From Dactylosporangium vinaceum (GTDB taxonomy: Bacteria > Actinomycetota > Actinomycetes > Mycobacteriales > Micromonosporaceae): a stretch of DNA of 64,000 nt. Each line of letters opens with the position of its first letter. Position 1 is the first letter of the stretch. A program made the position numbers and the translations under genes. The stretch covers positions 6,882,001-6,946,000 of the forward strand of contig NZ_CP061913.1 in the NCBI RefSeq assembly GCF_019904175.1, given 5' to 3'. Below the pieces are notes generated by a model. It had not been told where the DNA came from, searched no databases, and saw only the letters and a program-made list of their open reading frames with translations. Shown piece after piece: positions 47,009-56,590 of the stretch.

Positions 47009-47086
47009 CCGATAGAGCGCAATCACCGCGACAACCCTTAGTATTTCGGACACGAACGGATCGGCGATCCAGAGCGGGGGAGCTCG

Positions 47087-47965
47087 ATGGACGAAGCACT
47101 GCGTGTGGCCTACTCGCCGTGCCCGAACGACACCTTCGTCTTCCACGCCTGGACCCACGGCCGGCTGCCCGGTGCGCCGGCGACCGCTGTCACCCACGCC
47201 GACATCGACGTCACCAACGGCCTGGCCGGCAGCGACCGGTTCGACGTGCTCAAGATCTCCTACGCCGCGCTGCCGCTGTTCCTGGACCGGTTCGCGCTCG
47301 TGCCGTGCGGCGGCGCCCTCGGGCGCGGCTGCGGCCCGCTGCTGCTGACCCGCCCCGGCACCGGCCTGGACGCGCTGCCCGACGCGACGGTCGCGGTGCC
47401 CAGCGAGCGCTCGACCGCCTACCTGCTGCTGCGGCTCTGGGCCGCGTCCGCGGTGCCCGGGGGCCTGGGCCGCGTCGTCGTGCTGCCGTTCCACGAGATC
47501 ATGCCGGCCGTGCGCGACGGGGCGGTCGACGCCGGCCTCATCATCCACGAGTCGCGGTTCACCTACCCGCAGTACGGGCTGCAGCAGCTCGTCGACCTCG
47601 GGCAGTTCTGGGAGCGCGACACCTCCCTGCCCATCCCGCTGGGGGCGATCGTCGCCCGCCGCGACCTCGGGGCACCGGCCCTGACCGCGCTGGCCGCCAC
47701 CATCCGCGCGTCGGTCGAGCACGCCTGGCGGCACCCGGACGACTCCAGTGCGTACGTGCGCGAGCACGCCCAGGAGATGGCGCCCGAGGTGATGGCGCAG
47801 CACATCGGCCTGTACGTCAATTCGTTCACCGCCGACCTCGGCGCGGAGGGGCTCGCCGCGGTGCGGGCCCTGCTCGACCGCGCGGCGGCCGTGGGCGCCT
47901 GTCCGGCCGTGCCACCCGGCGCGCTCGACTTCCCCGCCACACTCTCGGAGGTACACCCGTCATGA
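47087..47965 (+). CDS. mqnD: 1,4-dihydroxy-6-naphthoate synthase MqnD
   Basis: A 292-residue periplasmic-binding-protein-fold enzyme with the MqnD opening VAYSPCPNDTFVFHAW, the DVLKISYAALP segment and the IHESRFTYPQYGL region typical of the family. GGGGGAG precedes the ATG. MqnD converts cyclic dehypoxanthine futalosine to 1,4-dihydroxy-6-naphthoate in menaquinone biosynthesis. Together with MqnE and an MqnB homologue, three futalosine-pathway functions lie in this window; mqnA and mqnC do not. Its stop overlaps the next start by ATGA. Confidence 0.93.
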   Translation: MDEALRVAYSPCPNDTFVFHAWTHGRLPGAPATAVTHADIDVTNGLAGSDRFDVLKISYAALPLFLDRFALVPCGGALGRGCGPLLLTRPGTGLDALPDATVAVPSERSTAYLLLRLWAASAVPGGLGRVVVLPFHEIMPAVRDGAVDAGLIIHESRFTYPQYGLQQLVDLGQFWERDTSLPIPLGAIVARRDLGAPALTALAATIRASVEHAWRHPDDSSAYVREHAQEMAPEVMAQHIGLYVNSFTADLGAEGLAAVRALLDRAAAVGACPAVPPGALDFPATLSEVHPS

Positions 47966-48345
47966 AGTCCCCTGCCGCCACCCGGGCGCTCGCGATCGTC
48001 GGTGCCACGGTCGGCGCGATCCTCGTCTGGGTCATCGCCCACCAGGCGGTCGGCGACCTCAACGTCAAGACCGGCGACAGCTCGCAGACCGTCAGCATCG
48101 TCGCCGTGATCCTGACCGTCGTCTTCGCCGGCCTGATCGGCTGGGGTCTGCTGGCGATCCTCGAGCGCGCCACCGGCAAGGCCCGCACCATCTGGACCGT
48201 CGTCGCCGTGGTCTTCCTGGTGCTGTCGCTGCTGGGGCCGCTCGGCGCCGTCGGCACCGGCGCGAAGGTGTCGCTCCTGCTCATGCACCTCGTCGCCGGA
48301 GCGGTCATCATCCCGCTCTTCGCGCGCAGCACCACGCCTCGCTGA
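47962..48345 (+). CDS. Four-helix membrane protein (DUF6069-like)
   Basis: A 127-residue protein with four membrane helices (about 8-26, 43-68, 78-96 and 104-121) and no catalytic motif. The overall layout resembles DUF6069 proteins of actinomycetes. It is translationally coupled to mqnD by an ATGA overlap. Function unknown. Confidence 0.75.
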   Translation: MKSPAATRALAIVGATVGAILVWVIAHQAVGDLNVKTGDSSQTVSIVAVILTVVFAGLIGWGLLAILERATGKARTIWTVVAVVFLVLSLLGPLGAVGTGAKVSLLLMHLVAGAVIIPLFARSTTPR

Positions 48346-48417
48346 CGTCCCGCTCCGGGGCGCCGTTGGCGGCGCTCGAGGTACCAGCGAAATCGCGTGG
48401 ATAGGAAGACGCTGCCG

Positions 48418-51036
48418 ATGGTGACGATGCCGATGGCGGCGCTGCCCGGTGAACCGTCAGGGTCCGATCCGCAGGCGGCGCCGGCGGCCCGGCCCGACCT
48501 GCCCGCGGCGCCGCCCGAACCGGGTGCGCCGCGGGTCGTGCTCGTCCTCGGCGCGCCCGGGACCGGCAAGAGCGCCCTGCTCGCGGCGATGGCCGGGCGC
48601 GGGTCGCGCACCCTCGGGGCGGTGTGCACGGAGGCGCAGGCGGCCACCGAATACGGCGCGGCCCGGCAGATGCTGCCGGCGGCCCGCGAGCCCGGGCGGC
48701 GGCCCGCGACCGCCGGCCGGGCCAACCGCGTGATCATGGAGCTGTACCGCCGCACGATCGGTCTGCTCGCCCACGGTCCCCTGCTGCTGACCGTCGACGA
48801 CGTCCACTGGTGCGACGAGGGGACGCTGCGCTGGCTGCACCACCTCCTGCAGCGGGCCGGCGAGCGCCCGCTGCAGGTCGTCCTGGCCGGGGTGCCGCGC
48901 GAGCACCCGCCGCCCAGCCCCGTGCTGCACGACATCCTGGCCGCCTGCCCGCACGAGATCCTCGACCTCGACCTGGCCGGGCGGGTCGACCGCGAGGCCC
49001 GCACGGAGCGGCTGCGCCGGCAGTTCCGCCACCATCCGACGCTGGAGCGGGTCGCCGTGGCCGTCGCGCTGCTCCAGCGGACCGACGCCGACCTGGTCGG
49101 GCCGCTGGCCGGGCTCCCGCCCCAGCTCGTCGCCCCGCCGCTGGACCGGCTCCGGCGCATGGGGCTGGTCGGCGACGACCCGCAGCACCCGGTGCCGCCG
49201 GCCGTCGCCGACGGGCTGCTGGCCCTGCTGGACCGGCCGGAGCGCCAGGAGCGCCTGACGCACGCGGCCCGCCTGCTCAGTGACGCCGCCGCCCCGGCCG
49301 GCCGGATCGCCGAGCTGCTGCTGGACGCCGACGAGCTGGCCGAGCCGTGGATGCTCGACCTGCTGCGCGACGCCGCGGCCGAGGCGCTGCTGCACAGCGC
49401 GGCCGACGCCGTGCGGATCCGGGAGCGCATCGTGCGCGCCGAGCCGCAGTCCCCCGAGGCCGCCATCGACTACGCCGAGGCGCTTGTCAGCATCGACGCC
49501 GCGGCCGCCCGGGGGCAGATGCGCCAGGCCCTGCCGCGCACGCTCGACACCCGGCTCAAGGCCCGCGCGCTCGTCGGGCTGGGCCTGGCCGCGCTCGTCA
49601 CGGGCCACGAGCCGACGGTGCCGTACCTGCTGCAGGACGCCGTCGAGACGCTGCGGCGCGCGGCCGGCGACCGGCCCCGGGTCCGCGACCGCACGCTGCT
49701 GGCCGCCGTCGACTCGACGCTCGCCGCCAACGCCGTCGAGGGCGCGGCCACCTACCAGACCGTGCGCTCCCGGATAGGCCCCGAGCCCGGCCCGGTCGTC
49801 GGTACCTCCTCGGCCCACCGGCTGCTGGCCGTGCACGCGCTCACCACCGCCTACGAGGGCGTGGACGTCGAGCGGGCGGTCGGCTACGCCCGGCAGGTGC
49901 TCGACGGGCCGGTCCACGGCGAGAGCTGGCCGCGCCTGGCCGCGGCCCGGGTGCTGCTGCTCGCCGACGACACCGCCGGCGCGATCGCCGCCGCCGAAGG
50001 GCTCGCGGCCCGCCATCAGGGCCGGGGCGAGCCGTGCGCCGAGGCCGCCGCCCGGGCCGCGCAGGCCCACGCCCGCTGGGAGACCGGGGACCTGGCCGGG
50101 GCCGAGCGCGACGCCGCGACCGCGCTGCGCCTGGCCGACGGGCGGGGCTGGTCGGCCGTCACCTGGTCGGCCGGCACCACCCAGGCCGTCGTGCAGGCGG
50201 CGGCGGCCCAGGTCACCGAGGCCACCGCGGCGCTCGACGGGCTGCTCGCGCAGGCCGCCGCCATGCCGTTCTGGGAGCAGGTCCAGGCCCTCAACGCCGC
50301 CGCGACCACCGCGTACTGGGCCTACGAGCACGACCAGGCCCTGGCCCTGATGCAGCGGTGCGGCCGGGTCGTCGAGGAGGCCGGCGTGTGCAACCCGGCC
50401 GTCAACTCCTGGTGGCTCGACGAGATCATCCTGCTGCACCGCATCGACCGCGACCACGACGCGCACCTGCGGCTGGAGCAGCTGGAGGAGCAGTGCCGCC
50501 GGTGGAGCACGCCGCGCACCCGGGGCATGGCGCTGCTGGCCCGGGCCGCGCTGCTGCCGCACCACGCCCAGATGGAGCCGCTGCTGGCCGCGATCCCCGA
50601 GCTGGTCGCGTCGCCCGCGCCGCTCAACCACGTGAAGGCGCTGCTCATGCTCGGCCGGGCGCTCACCATCGTCGGCGATCGCGCGGCCGCCCGCCGGCAT
50701 CTGCGCGACGCGATGGTGCTGTCGAACCGCCGGGGCTACACCAAGCTGGCCGTCAACTGCCGCAACGTCCTGGCCGCGGCCGGCGGGCGCACCGGCTCGC
50801 AGCTGTCGGCGTGCGGGGACCTGTCGGCGAGCGAGCGCGCGGTGGCCCGGCTGGCCGCCGGGGGCGCGACGAACCGGCAGATCGCCGCCGAGCTCTTCAT
50901 CACCGTGCGCACCGTCGAGTTCCACCTGACAAACGTGTACCGCCGGCTCGGCATCCGCCGCCGCGACGCCCTCGCCGACGCCATCGAGCCCATGCCGCTC
51001 TCCGGGCGTGACGACCCCCGGGAGGGACCTGGATGA
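48418..51036 (+). CDS. LuxR-family regulator, large ATP-binding (LAL) type (1)
   Basis: An 872-residue LAL regulator. The P-loop GAPGTGKSALLAA is at about 45-57, the Walker B-like LLLTVDDVHWCDE near 120, a long TPR-like helical middle follows, and a C-terminal LuxR helix-turn-helix sits at about 805-860 (LSASERAVARLAAGGATNRQIA, then TVEFHLTNVYRRLGI). I chose the ATG at 48418 because AGGAAG is 9 nt upstream. A GTG at 48397 is an alternative. First of three LAL genes in a row, and its stop overlaps the second by ATGA. LAL regulators typically activate polyketide clusters. Confidence 0.9.
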   Translation: MVTMPMAALPGEPSGSDPQAAPAARPDLPAAPPEPGAPRVVLVLGAPGTGKSALLAAMAGRGSRTLGAVCTEAQAATEYGAARQMLPAAREPGRRPATAGRANRVIMELYRRTIGLLAHGPLLLTVDDVHWCDEGTLRWLHHLLQRAGERPLQVVLAGVPREHPPPSPVLHDILAACPHEILDLDLAGRVDREARTERLRRQFRHHPTLERVAVAVALLQRTDADLVGPLAGLPPQLVAPPLDRLRRMGLVGDDPQHPVPPAVADGLLALLDRPERQERLTHAARLLSDAAAPAGRIAELLLDADELAEPWMLDLLRDAAAEALLHSAADAVRIRERIVRAEPQSPEAAIDYAEALVSIDAAAARGQMRQALPRTLDTRLKARALVGLGLAALVTGHEPTVPYLLQDAVETLRRAAGDRPRVRDRTLLAAVDSTLAANAVEGAATYQTVRSRIGPEPGPVVGTSSAHRLLAVHALTTAYEGVDVERAVGYARQVLDGPVHGESWPRLAAARVLLLADDTAGAIAAAEGLAARHQGRGEPCAEAAARAAQAHARWETGDLAGAERDAATALRLADGRGWSAVTWSAGTTQAVVQAAAAQVTEATAALDGLLAQAAAMPFWEQVQALNAAATTAYWAYEHDQALALMQRCGRVVEEAGVCNPAVNSWWLDEIILLHRIDRDHDAHLRLEQLEEQCRRWSTPRTRGMALLARAALLPHHAQMEPLLAAIPELVASPAPLNHVKALLMLGRALTIVGDRAAARRHLRDAMVLSNRRGYTKLAVNCRNVLAAAGGRTGSQLSACGDLSASERAVARLAAGGATNRQIAAELFITVRTVEFHLTNVYRRLGIRRRDALADAIEPMPLSGRDDPREGPG

Positions 51037-53312
51037 CCATGCCGGACCTGGTGGCGGCCGGGCCGCCGTTCGGGGCGTCGGCCGGGGCCCGGGCGGCGCT
51101 GGAGCGGTGGCGCCTGGCGCTGGCCGACGCCGGCATCGCCGGTGTCGACGCGCCCGCCGAGGCCCGCCTCGCCGCGGCGGCCGGCGGGGACGCCACGATC
51201 CTGGCCGCGGCGCTGCGGCAGTGCGGCGGCCGGCCCCGGATGCTGGAGGAGCTGGAGGCGGTCGCCGGCGACGTGCGCCGGGACCGGCTGACCGCGCAGG
51301 TGCGGGCCATGGAGCCGGTCCGGCGGCTGGCGCTGTGCGTGCGCGCGCTGCTCGGCCCGGTGCCCGCCCGGCTCGTCGAGCTGGTGGCCGGGGCCCGGGT
51401 CACCGACGCCGACCTGGACGAGTTCGACCTCGACGACCCCGTCGTCGCCGACGCCGTCCTGTCCACGGTGGACAGCGAGCGCCGGGCCGAGCTGCGGCGC
51501 AGCGCTGTGCACGCCGCGCACGACGACGGGTTTCCGGCCGGGACGGTGGGGCGGCTGCTGGCCGCGACGGCGCCGGGCTGGCCGGACTGGGCCGGGCCCG
51601 CGCTGCGCACGGCGGCCGGTGAGGCGCGCGACGGGCACCGATGGGCGGAGGCGGCGCTGCTGTTCGAGCGGGCGCTGCGCGAGCCGGCGGTAACCGCGGT
51701 TCGCCTCGCGACGATCGTCGCGCTCGGGGAGGTCCAGCTGGGCCGGGCTCCGCACGCCGCCGACCGCCGCTTCGCCGAGGTCCTGCGCACCGGCGCGTCG
51801 CCCGGCGACGACGGGGGTGGCCAGAGCTGCGGCAGCGACGCGGGCCCCTGGCGCGCCCTGGCGGCCGACCGGCTGCTCGTGCGCGGCGACGACGCCTTCG
51901 CGCGGCGGGAGATCGCGGCCGCGTACCGGCGGGCCCGGGATTGCGACCGGGCCCCGCTCGCGGCCCTGTACTGGACCGCGGCCGACCGGCTCCAGCCAAC
52001 CGCCGGCCCGGACGACGCCGGCGTGCCCGCCCCGGAGGAGCTGCCGCCCGACGCCGCGGCGCTGGGCGTGCTCGCCTGGCGCACCGCGCTGGCCGGGCGC
52101 GACCTGGCCGGGGCCCGGCGGCGGGCGTTCGCCGCGCTCGACGCGCCGTTCGGCGACGACACCCCGGCCGGGCCGCGGCTCGCGGCGGTGCGGGCGCTGA
52201 TCCTCGCCGAGGACCTGCCGGCGGCCGAGGCGCGGCTCGAGCCGCTGCTCGCTCGGCTGCGCCGGGCCGGGGCGGTGGCCGCGCCGGCACTGCTGCTGCG
52301 GGCCGAGCTGCACCTGCGCGACGGCTACATGGACGAGGCCGAGCGGGACCTCGGTGAGGCCCGGATGCGCCTGCCCGACGACGCCTGGCACCCGGCGGCG
52401 CTGCCGCGGGTCCGGTCTCTGCAGGTCATGCTGCACCTGGCCACCGGCCGCTCGCAGCAGGCGGCCGCGGTGCTGCGGGCGCCGCTGGTGCCCGGGGCCG
52501 CCGCCGGCACCGCGTGGACGGAGCTGCTCTACGCCCGGGCCGCCGCCGAGGCCGCCGCCGGGCGGCCGGGCGCCGCCCTGTCGCTGCTGCGCGAGTGCGG
52601 GCGGCGCTGCGTCGCGGCCGGCCACGACAACCCGGTGCTGCTGCCCTGGCGCTCCCTCGCCGCGCTGTGCGCCCACGCCACCGACCGGCCGGCCGAGGCC
52701 GCGCTCCTGCTGGAGCCCGAGCGCGCCGCGACCCAGCGCTGGGGCACGCCGCGGGCGGTGGCGACCACGCTGCTGCGCGCGGCCCTGGTCGGCGGCGGCC
52801 CGGAGGCGGTGACCCGGACCGGCCCGGCGATGGCGCTGCTGCGCGAGCTGCAGGGCGACCGGGGCCACCTGGAGGCGTGGCTGACCTTCGGCATCGTGGC
52901 CGCGATCGGCGACCGCTCGGCGGCGGCGGCCGCGGCGACGTGGATGACCGGAGCCGCCGCCACCCGCCGGCCCAGCCGCCCCGCCGTGGCCGCACCGCCG
53001 GCGCCCCGGCCGGAGGTCCGGGTCACCCGGGCCAACCTGTTCGAGGTGCTCGGCGCCGCCTACTCCGCGGAGCCGCCCGCCGTCGCGGCCGAGCGCCGCA
53101 TCGCCGTCGGTGAGCTGTCGCGGGCGCAGCGGCGGGTCGCGGAGCTGGCCGCCGGCGGGCTGCCGAACGCCGCGATCGCCCAGGCGCTGTCGCTCAACAA
53201 GCGCACCGTCGAGTTCCACCTCAGCAACATCTACCGCAAGCTCGGCATCGCCGGCCGCGCCGAGCTGGCCGGGGTGCTGGGCGGGGCCGGTCCGCCGACC
53301 TGGTCGCCATGA
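51033..53312 (+). CDS. LuxR-family LAL-like regulator lacking the N-terminal NTPase (2)
   Basis: A 759-residue protein that aligns in layout with the helical middle and C terminus of LAL regulators. The LuxR helix-turn-helix is at about 690-750 (LSRAQRRVAELAAGGLPNAAIA, KRTVEFHLSNIYRKLGI). There is no P-loop: the first 100 residues contain only a vestigial winged-helix-like region (LTAQVRAMEPVRRLALC). It probably arose from a neighbouring LAL gene by loss of the ATPase. It is coupled to LAL 1 by ATGA with GGGAGG upstream, so the two may work together. Confidence 0.87.
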   Translation: MTMPDLVAAGPPFGASAGARAALERWRLALADAGIAGVDAPAEARLAAAAGGDATILAAALRQCGGRPRMLEELEAVAGDVRRDRLTAQVRAMEPVRRLALCVRALLGPVPARLVELVAGARVTDADLDEFDLDDPVVADAVLSTVDSERRAELRRSAVHAAHDDGFPAGTVGRLLAATAPGWPDWAGPALRTAAGEARDGHRWAEAALLFERALREPAVTAVRLATIVALGEVQLGRAPHAADRRFAEVLRTGASPGDDGGGQSCGSDAGPWRALAADRLLVRGDDAFARREIAAAYRRARDCDRAPLAALYWTAADRLQPTAGPDDAGVPAPEELPPDAAALGVLAWRTALAGRDLAGARRRAFAALDAPFGDDTPAGPRLAAVRALILAEDLPAAEARLEPLLARLRRAGAVAAPALLLRAELHLRDGYMDEAERDLGEARMRLPDDAWHPAALPRVRSLQVMLHLATGRSQQAAAVLRAPLVPGAAAGTAWTELLYARAAAEAAAGRPGAALSLLRECGRRCVAAGHDNPVLLPWRSLAALCAHATDRPAEAALLLEPERAATQRWGTPRAVATTLLRAALVGGGPEAVTRTGPAMALLRELQGDRGHLEAWLTFGIVAAIGDRSAAAAAATWMTGAAATRRPSRPAVAAPPAPRPEVRVTRANLFEVLGAAYSAEPPAVAAERRIAVGELSRAQRRVAELAAGGLPNAAIAQALSLNKRTVEFHLSNIYRKLGIAGRAELAGVLGGAGPPTWSP

Positions 53313-53381
53313 CGCCGCCAGCCGGCAAACGGCAAGATTGCCGCCAGATCGGTTCGTAGGGTGTATCCGCTTGCGCGGCTG

Positions 53382-53396
53382 GGGAAGACTCTTCCC
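53382..53396 (+). promoter_or_regulatory. Palindrome covering the ribosome-binding site of LAL 3
   Basis: GGGAAGACTCTTCCC is a perfect 15-bp palindrome ending 1 nt before the GTG start of the third LAL gene. Its left half is the apparent Shine-Dalgarno sequence. It could be a protein-binding site, or an mRNA hairpin that hides the ribosome-binding site. It resembles a PimM-type site with a longer centre. Confidence 0.45.
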
Positions 53397-53397
53397 T

Positions 53398-56100
53398 GTG
53401 CTGATCGAGCGGGAGTCCGAGCTCGAGCGGGTCCGCACCGAAATGGCGCTCCTCGCTGCGGCGCCGGGCGGCGCCGCGCGCCTCGTCGCGGTCACCGGCG
53501 GCGTCGGTGCCGGGAAGTCCGCACTGCTGGACGCGGCGGCGGGCATCGCCGGGGCGACGGGGGTCCGCACGGTCCGGGTCGCGGTGGCCCGCAGCGAGCA
53601 GTCCCTGTCGCTTGGCCTCGCCGCACGGCTGCGCCAGGCCGCCGAGGACGGCGCGGGGACCGGTGGCGCGCCGGGGCGGATCGTCGTGGTGCTTGACGAC
53701 CTGCAGTGGGCGGACAGCGCCAGCCTGCGCTGGCTGTGGCGGCTGCCGCAGCGGCCGGGCGGCCCCGCGGTGCTGCTGGTCGCGGCGCTGCTGGACGGTG
53801 ACCCGGCCGGCGAGCGCGGCGAGGTCCGGGCCCTGCGCGACCGGGCCGATGCCACGCTGCGCCCGCGGCCGCTGTCGGCGGCCGGGGTCCGGCGGCTGCT
53901 GGAGGACGCCGCCGCGGAGACGGGCGGCCTCGGCGGGGACACCGCAGCGCTCACTGCGGCGGCCCGGTGGTGTCACGAGCTGACGGCGGGCAGTCCGGCC
54001 CTGGTCCGCGCGGTGGCCGGCGATCCCGCGCTGCCGGCCGGCGCCATGCCCGACGTCACCGGGGTGCGCTACGCGCCGCTGCGCCGGCGGATCGAGGCCA
54101 CCCTCGAGTCGCTGCCGGAGCCGGCTCGGGCCTACCTGTGCCGCGCAGTGCTGCTCGGCGACGACGCCGATCCTCAGGTCATCGGCCGGTTCGCCGGGCT
54201 CGACGAGGTCGACACCCGGGCCGGTCAGCGGCGGCTGCGGGCGCTCGGGCTGCACGGGGCGGCGCCGGGCGGCCCGCTGCTCGACGCGCTCGTGCGCCAC
54301 GTCGTCATCACCACCATGTGCCCGCTCTCGTTCGCCGAGGCGCACCTGCACACGGCCCGGCTGCTGTACACCGAAGGCGCGGCCCCCGAGGTCGTCGCCG
54401 GGCACCTGGCCCAGGCCGCCGCGACCCCGGAGCCCTTCGCCACCGAGGCCCTGACCGCGGCGGCCCGCCTCGCGGCCGCGCGCCACGACCTGGACACCGC
54501 GGCGCGCTACCTGCGCGTCGCCATCCGGACCCGGCCCGCCGGCGCGGCCGAGCGGGGCCGCCTGCTCATCGAGCTGGCCGCGGCCGAGACCTGCATCGAC
54601 CCGGCGGTCGCCCGGCGGCACGTCCTGCAGGCGCTGCCGCTGTTATCGGCCGGCACCGAGCGGGCCGCCGCGCTCGGGCGGATCCCGCTGCTGGGCCTGC
54701 AGTCCGGCGCCGAGGAGGCGGTCCGCGGCTCGATCGACGACGCCCTGGAGAACCTCCCGGCCGACGCGGACCTCAGCCGCCGCCTGGAGGCCCGGGGCTG
54801 GATCTTCGGCTGGCTCGACCCGGCCACCCTGCACGGCGCGGCCGACCGGCTGCGCGCCCTGGGCTGGCTCGGCTCCCGCGATGCGCCGTCGGCGCGCGCG
54901 CCCCGGACCGCGGCCGACCGTGAGCTCGCCGCGGTCCTGCTGTTCTGCGCGACCACGGCCGCCGGCACCGTGGCCGCGGACGCCGGGCGCCTCTCGCAGT
55001 GGCTGCTGGAGGCGACGCCGACCGACCACGACGCGGCCCGGGCGGCGGCGCTCGCCGTGGTCAGCGCCATCACGGCGGAGACGGTGCCGGCGCTGCGGCC
55101 GTGGCTGAGCGACGCCATCGAGGCCGCGAACGGCGTCGGGTGTGCCCGCAGCGCCGCCCGGCTCTACGCCCAGCAGGCGTTCCTGGAGTATCACGGCGGT
55201 CACCCGGCCCGGGCCGCGTCCGCCGCACTCACCGCGTTCGACCTGGTCCCCGAGGGCTTCGGCGGCGACACGCTCACGCTGGCGATGCTCACGACCGCGG
55301 CCGCCGCCGTGCCCGACGAGCGGCTGCGCCGGCTCGCCGCCGTGCACTGCGGCCAGGCGCTCGCCGTCAGCGAGACCGGGCTGGTGCCGGTGGTGCACTG
55401 CCTGCTGCGGGCGTCCATGCTGTACGGCACGGAGCCGGAGACGGCGCTGGGCCTGCTGACCGAGTGCGAGCAGCGCCTGGCGGTGCACGGCTGGCTCAAC
55501 CGGGCGCTGTTCCCGACCGGGACGCTCATCGCGCCGCTGCTGCAGCGGCTCGGCCGGCCCGCGGCCGCGCTGGCCTGCATCGAGGAGGAGCACCGGCGGG
55601 TCGCGGCCTGGGGCGCGCCGACTGCGGTCGGCCGGGTCCTGCGGGTCTGGGGCAACCTGAGCCCCGGCCGCTCGGGGCTGCGGCTGCTCGACGACGCGGT
55701 CAAGGTGCTGGAGGACTCCGGAAACCGGCTCGAGCTGGCCCGGGCGCTGCTGGCCCGGGGCACCCGGCTGCTGGCGAGCGGGCGGCGCGGGGCCGGCGAG
55801 GACCTGCGCCGCGGCGAGCAGCTCGCGGCGGCGGCGGGGTTCTCGTGGCTGATGAAGCCGGCGAGCATGGCCCTGGAGGCGCATCAGGAGCGGCTGGTGC
55901 CCGGCATCAGCTCGCTGACCCCGGCCGAGCGCACCGTGGCCCAGCTCGCCGCGGCCGGCGCGACGAACGTGGCCATCGCGGAACAGCTCGGTGTATCGCA
56001 GCGGGCCGTCGAGAAACATCTCACGAACTGTTACCGCAAGATCGGTATCTCGGACCGGTCGCAGCTACGTCAGGCCCTACGGCACGCTACCGAGCGGTAA
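53398..56100 (+). CDS. LuxR-family regulator, LAL type (3), TTA-containing
   Basis: A 900-residue LAL regulator. The P-loop VTGGVGAGKSALL is at about residues 32-44, the Walker B segment IVVVLDDLQWADS near 96-108, a TPR-like middle follows, and the C-terminal helix-turn-helix is at about 840-895 (LTPAERTVAQLAAAGATNVAIA, RAVEKHLTNCYRKIGI). The GTG start has GGGGAAG upstream inside a palindrome. Codon 416 is TTA (54643-54645). Such codons make expression depend on the bldA tRNA in Streptomyces. Likely an activator of the adjacent polyketide genes. Confidence 0.92.
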   Translation: MLIERESELERVRTEMALLAAAPGGAARLVAVTGGVGAGKSALLDAAAGIAGATGVRTVRVAVARSEQSLSLGLAARLRQAAEDGAGTGGAPGRIVVVLDDLQWADSASLRWLWRLPQRPGGPAVLLVAALLDGDPAGERGEVRALRDRADATLRPRPLSAAGVRRLLEDAAAETGGLGGDTAALTAAARWCHELTAGSPALVRAVAGDPALPAGAMPDVTGVRYAPLRRRIEATLESLPEPARAYLCRAVLLGDDADPQVIGRFAGLDEVDTRAGQRRLRALGLHGAAPGGPLLDALVRHVVITTMCPLSFAEAHLHTARLLYTEGAAPEVVAGHLAQAAATPEPFATEALTAAARLAAARHDLDTAARYLRVAIRTRPAGAAERGRLLIELAAAETCIDPAVARRHVLQALPLLSAGTERAAALGRIPLLGLQSGAEEAVRGSIDDALENLPADADLSRRLEARGWIFGWLDPATLHGAADRLRALGWLGSRDAPSARAPRTAADRELAAVLLFCATTAAGTVAADAGRLSQWLLEATPTDHDAARAAALAVVSAITAETVPALRPWLSDAIEAANGVGCARSAARLYAQQAFLEYHGGHPARAASAALTAFDLVPEGFGGDTLTLAMLTTAAAAVPDERLRRLAAVHCGQALAVSETGLVPVVHCLLRASMLYGTEPETALGLLTECEQRLAVHGWLNRALFPTGTLIAPLLQRLGRPAAALACIEEEHRRVAAWGAPTAVGRVLRVWGNLSPGRSGLRLLDDAVKVLEDSGNRLELARALLARGTRLLASGRRGAGEDLRRGEQLAAAAGFSWLMKPASMALEAHQERLVPGISSLTPAERTVAQLAAAGATNVAIAEQLGVSQRAVEKHLTNCYRKIGISDRSQLRQALRHATER

Positions 56101-56590
56101 TACGGGTTGGTGCGGGCGCGCGCCTTGGGAAGCGGCAACAATCGGTGATCGAAGCATCACGCAGTGCCGCCATTTGGGCCCAAACATTGGAATCCGGGCG
56201 CCCTGCACCCCCTATTCCGATCTCAAATTTTCGGCAAGATCGCTTGAGGTTTGTATCGGGCGAGGCCAGCAAAACGTTGCGGGCGGCGACTGCTTCGGTA
56301 CGGGGTCCGCAGCCGCAGTCGCGGTACCACCCGGCACCCGCATCGCCACAGAGAGTCGGCAAGGGTGTCGCCACCTGGACAAACCACCCAAACTCGGCGC
56401 CCATCGGGCCACAGCGCCCCGGGCACCGCAGCCGACCGGGGCGGAACATACCGCAGTTCGGTACGGCAAGCCGAACCAGCCTCGGCCTTACCACAGTCTT
56501 TTGCGTCCGTTTTGGCCGCGTTGACCTCCACCAAAAGGCATGCAAGGCTCCCGATGGATCACGGTGATGGAGCATTTGGGAGACGTGTCG
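56101..56590. other. 490-bp noncoding region upstream of the PAS-LuxR gene
   Basis: No open frame here has convincing codon bias or a start signal. Base composition is clearly less GC-rich than the neighbouring genes, with AT-rich patches near 56220-56280 and 56495-56540. It should hold the promoter and operators of the PAS-LuxR gene. I found only a lone TTGACC at 56521 without a matching -10. Confidence 0.6.
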
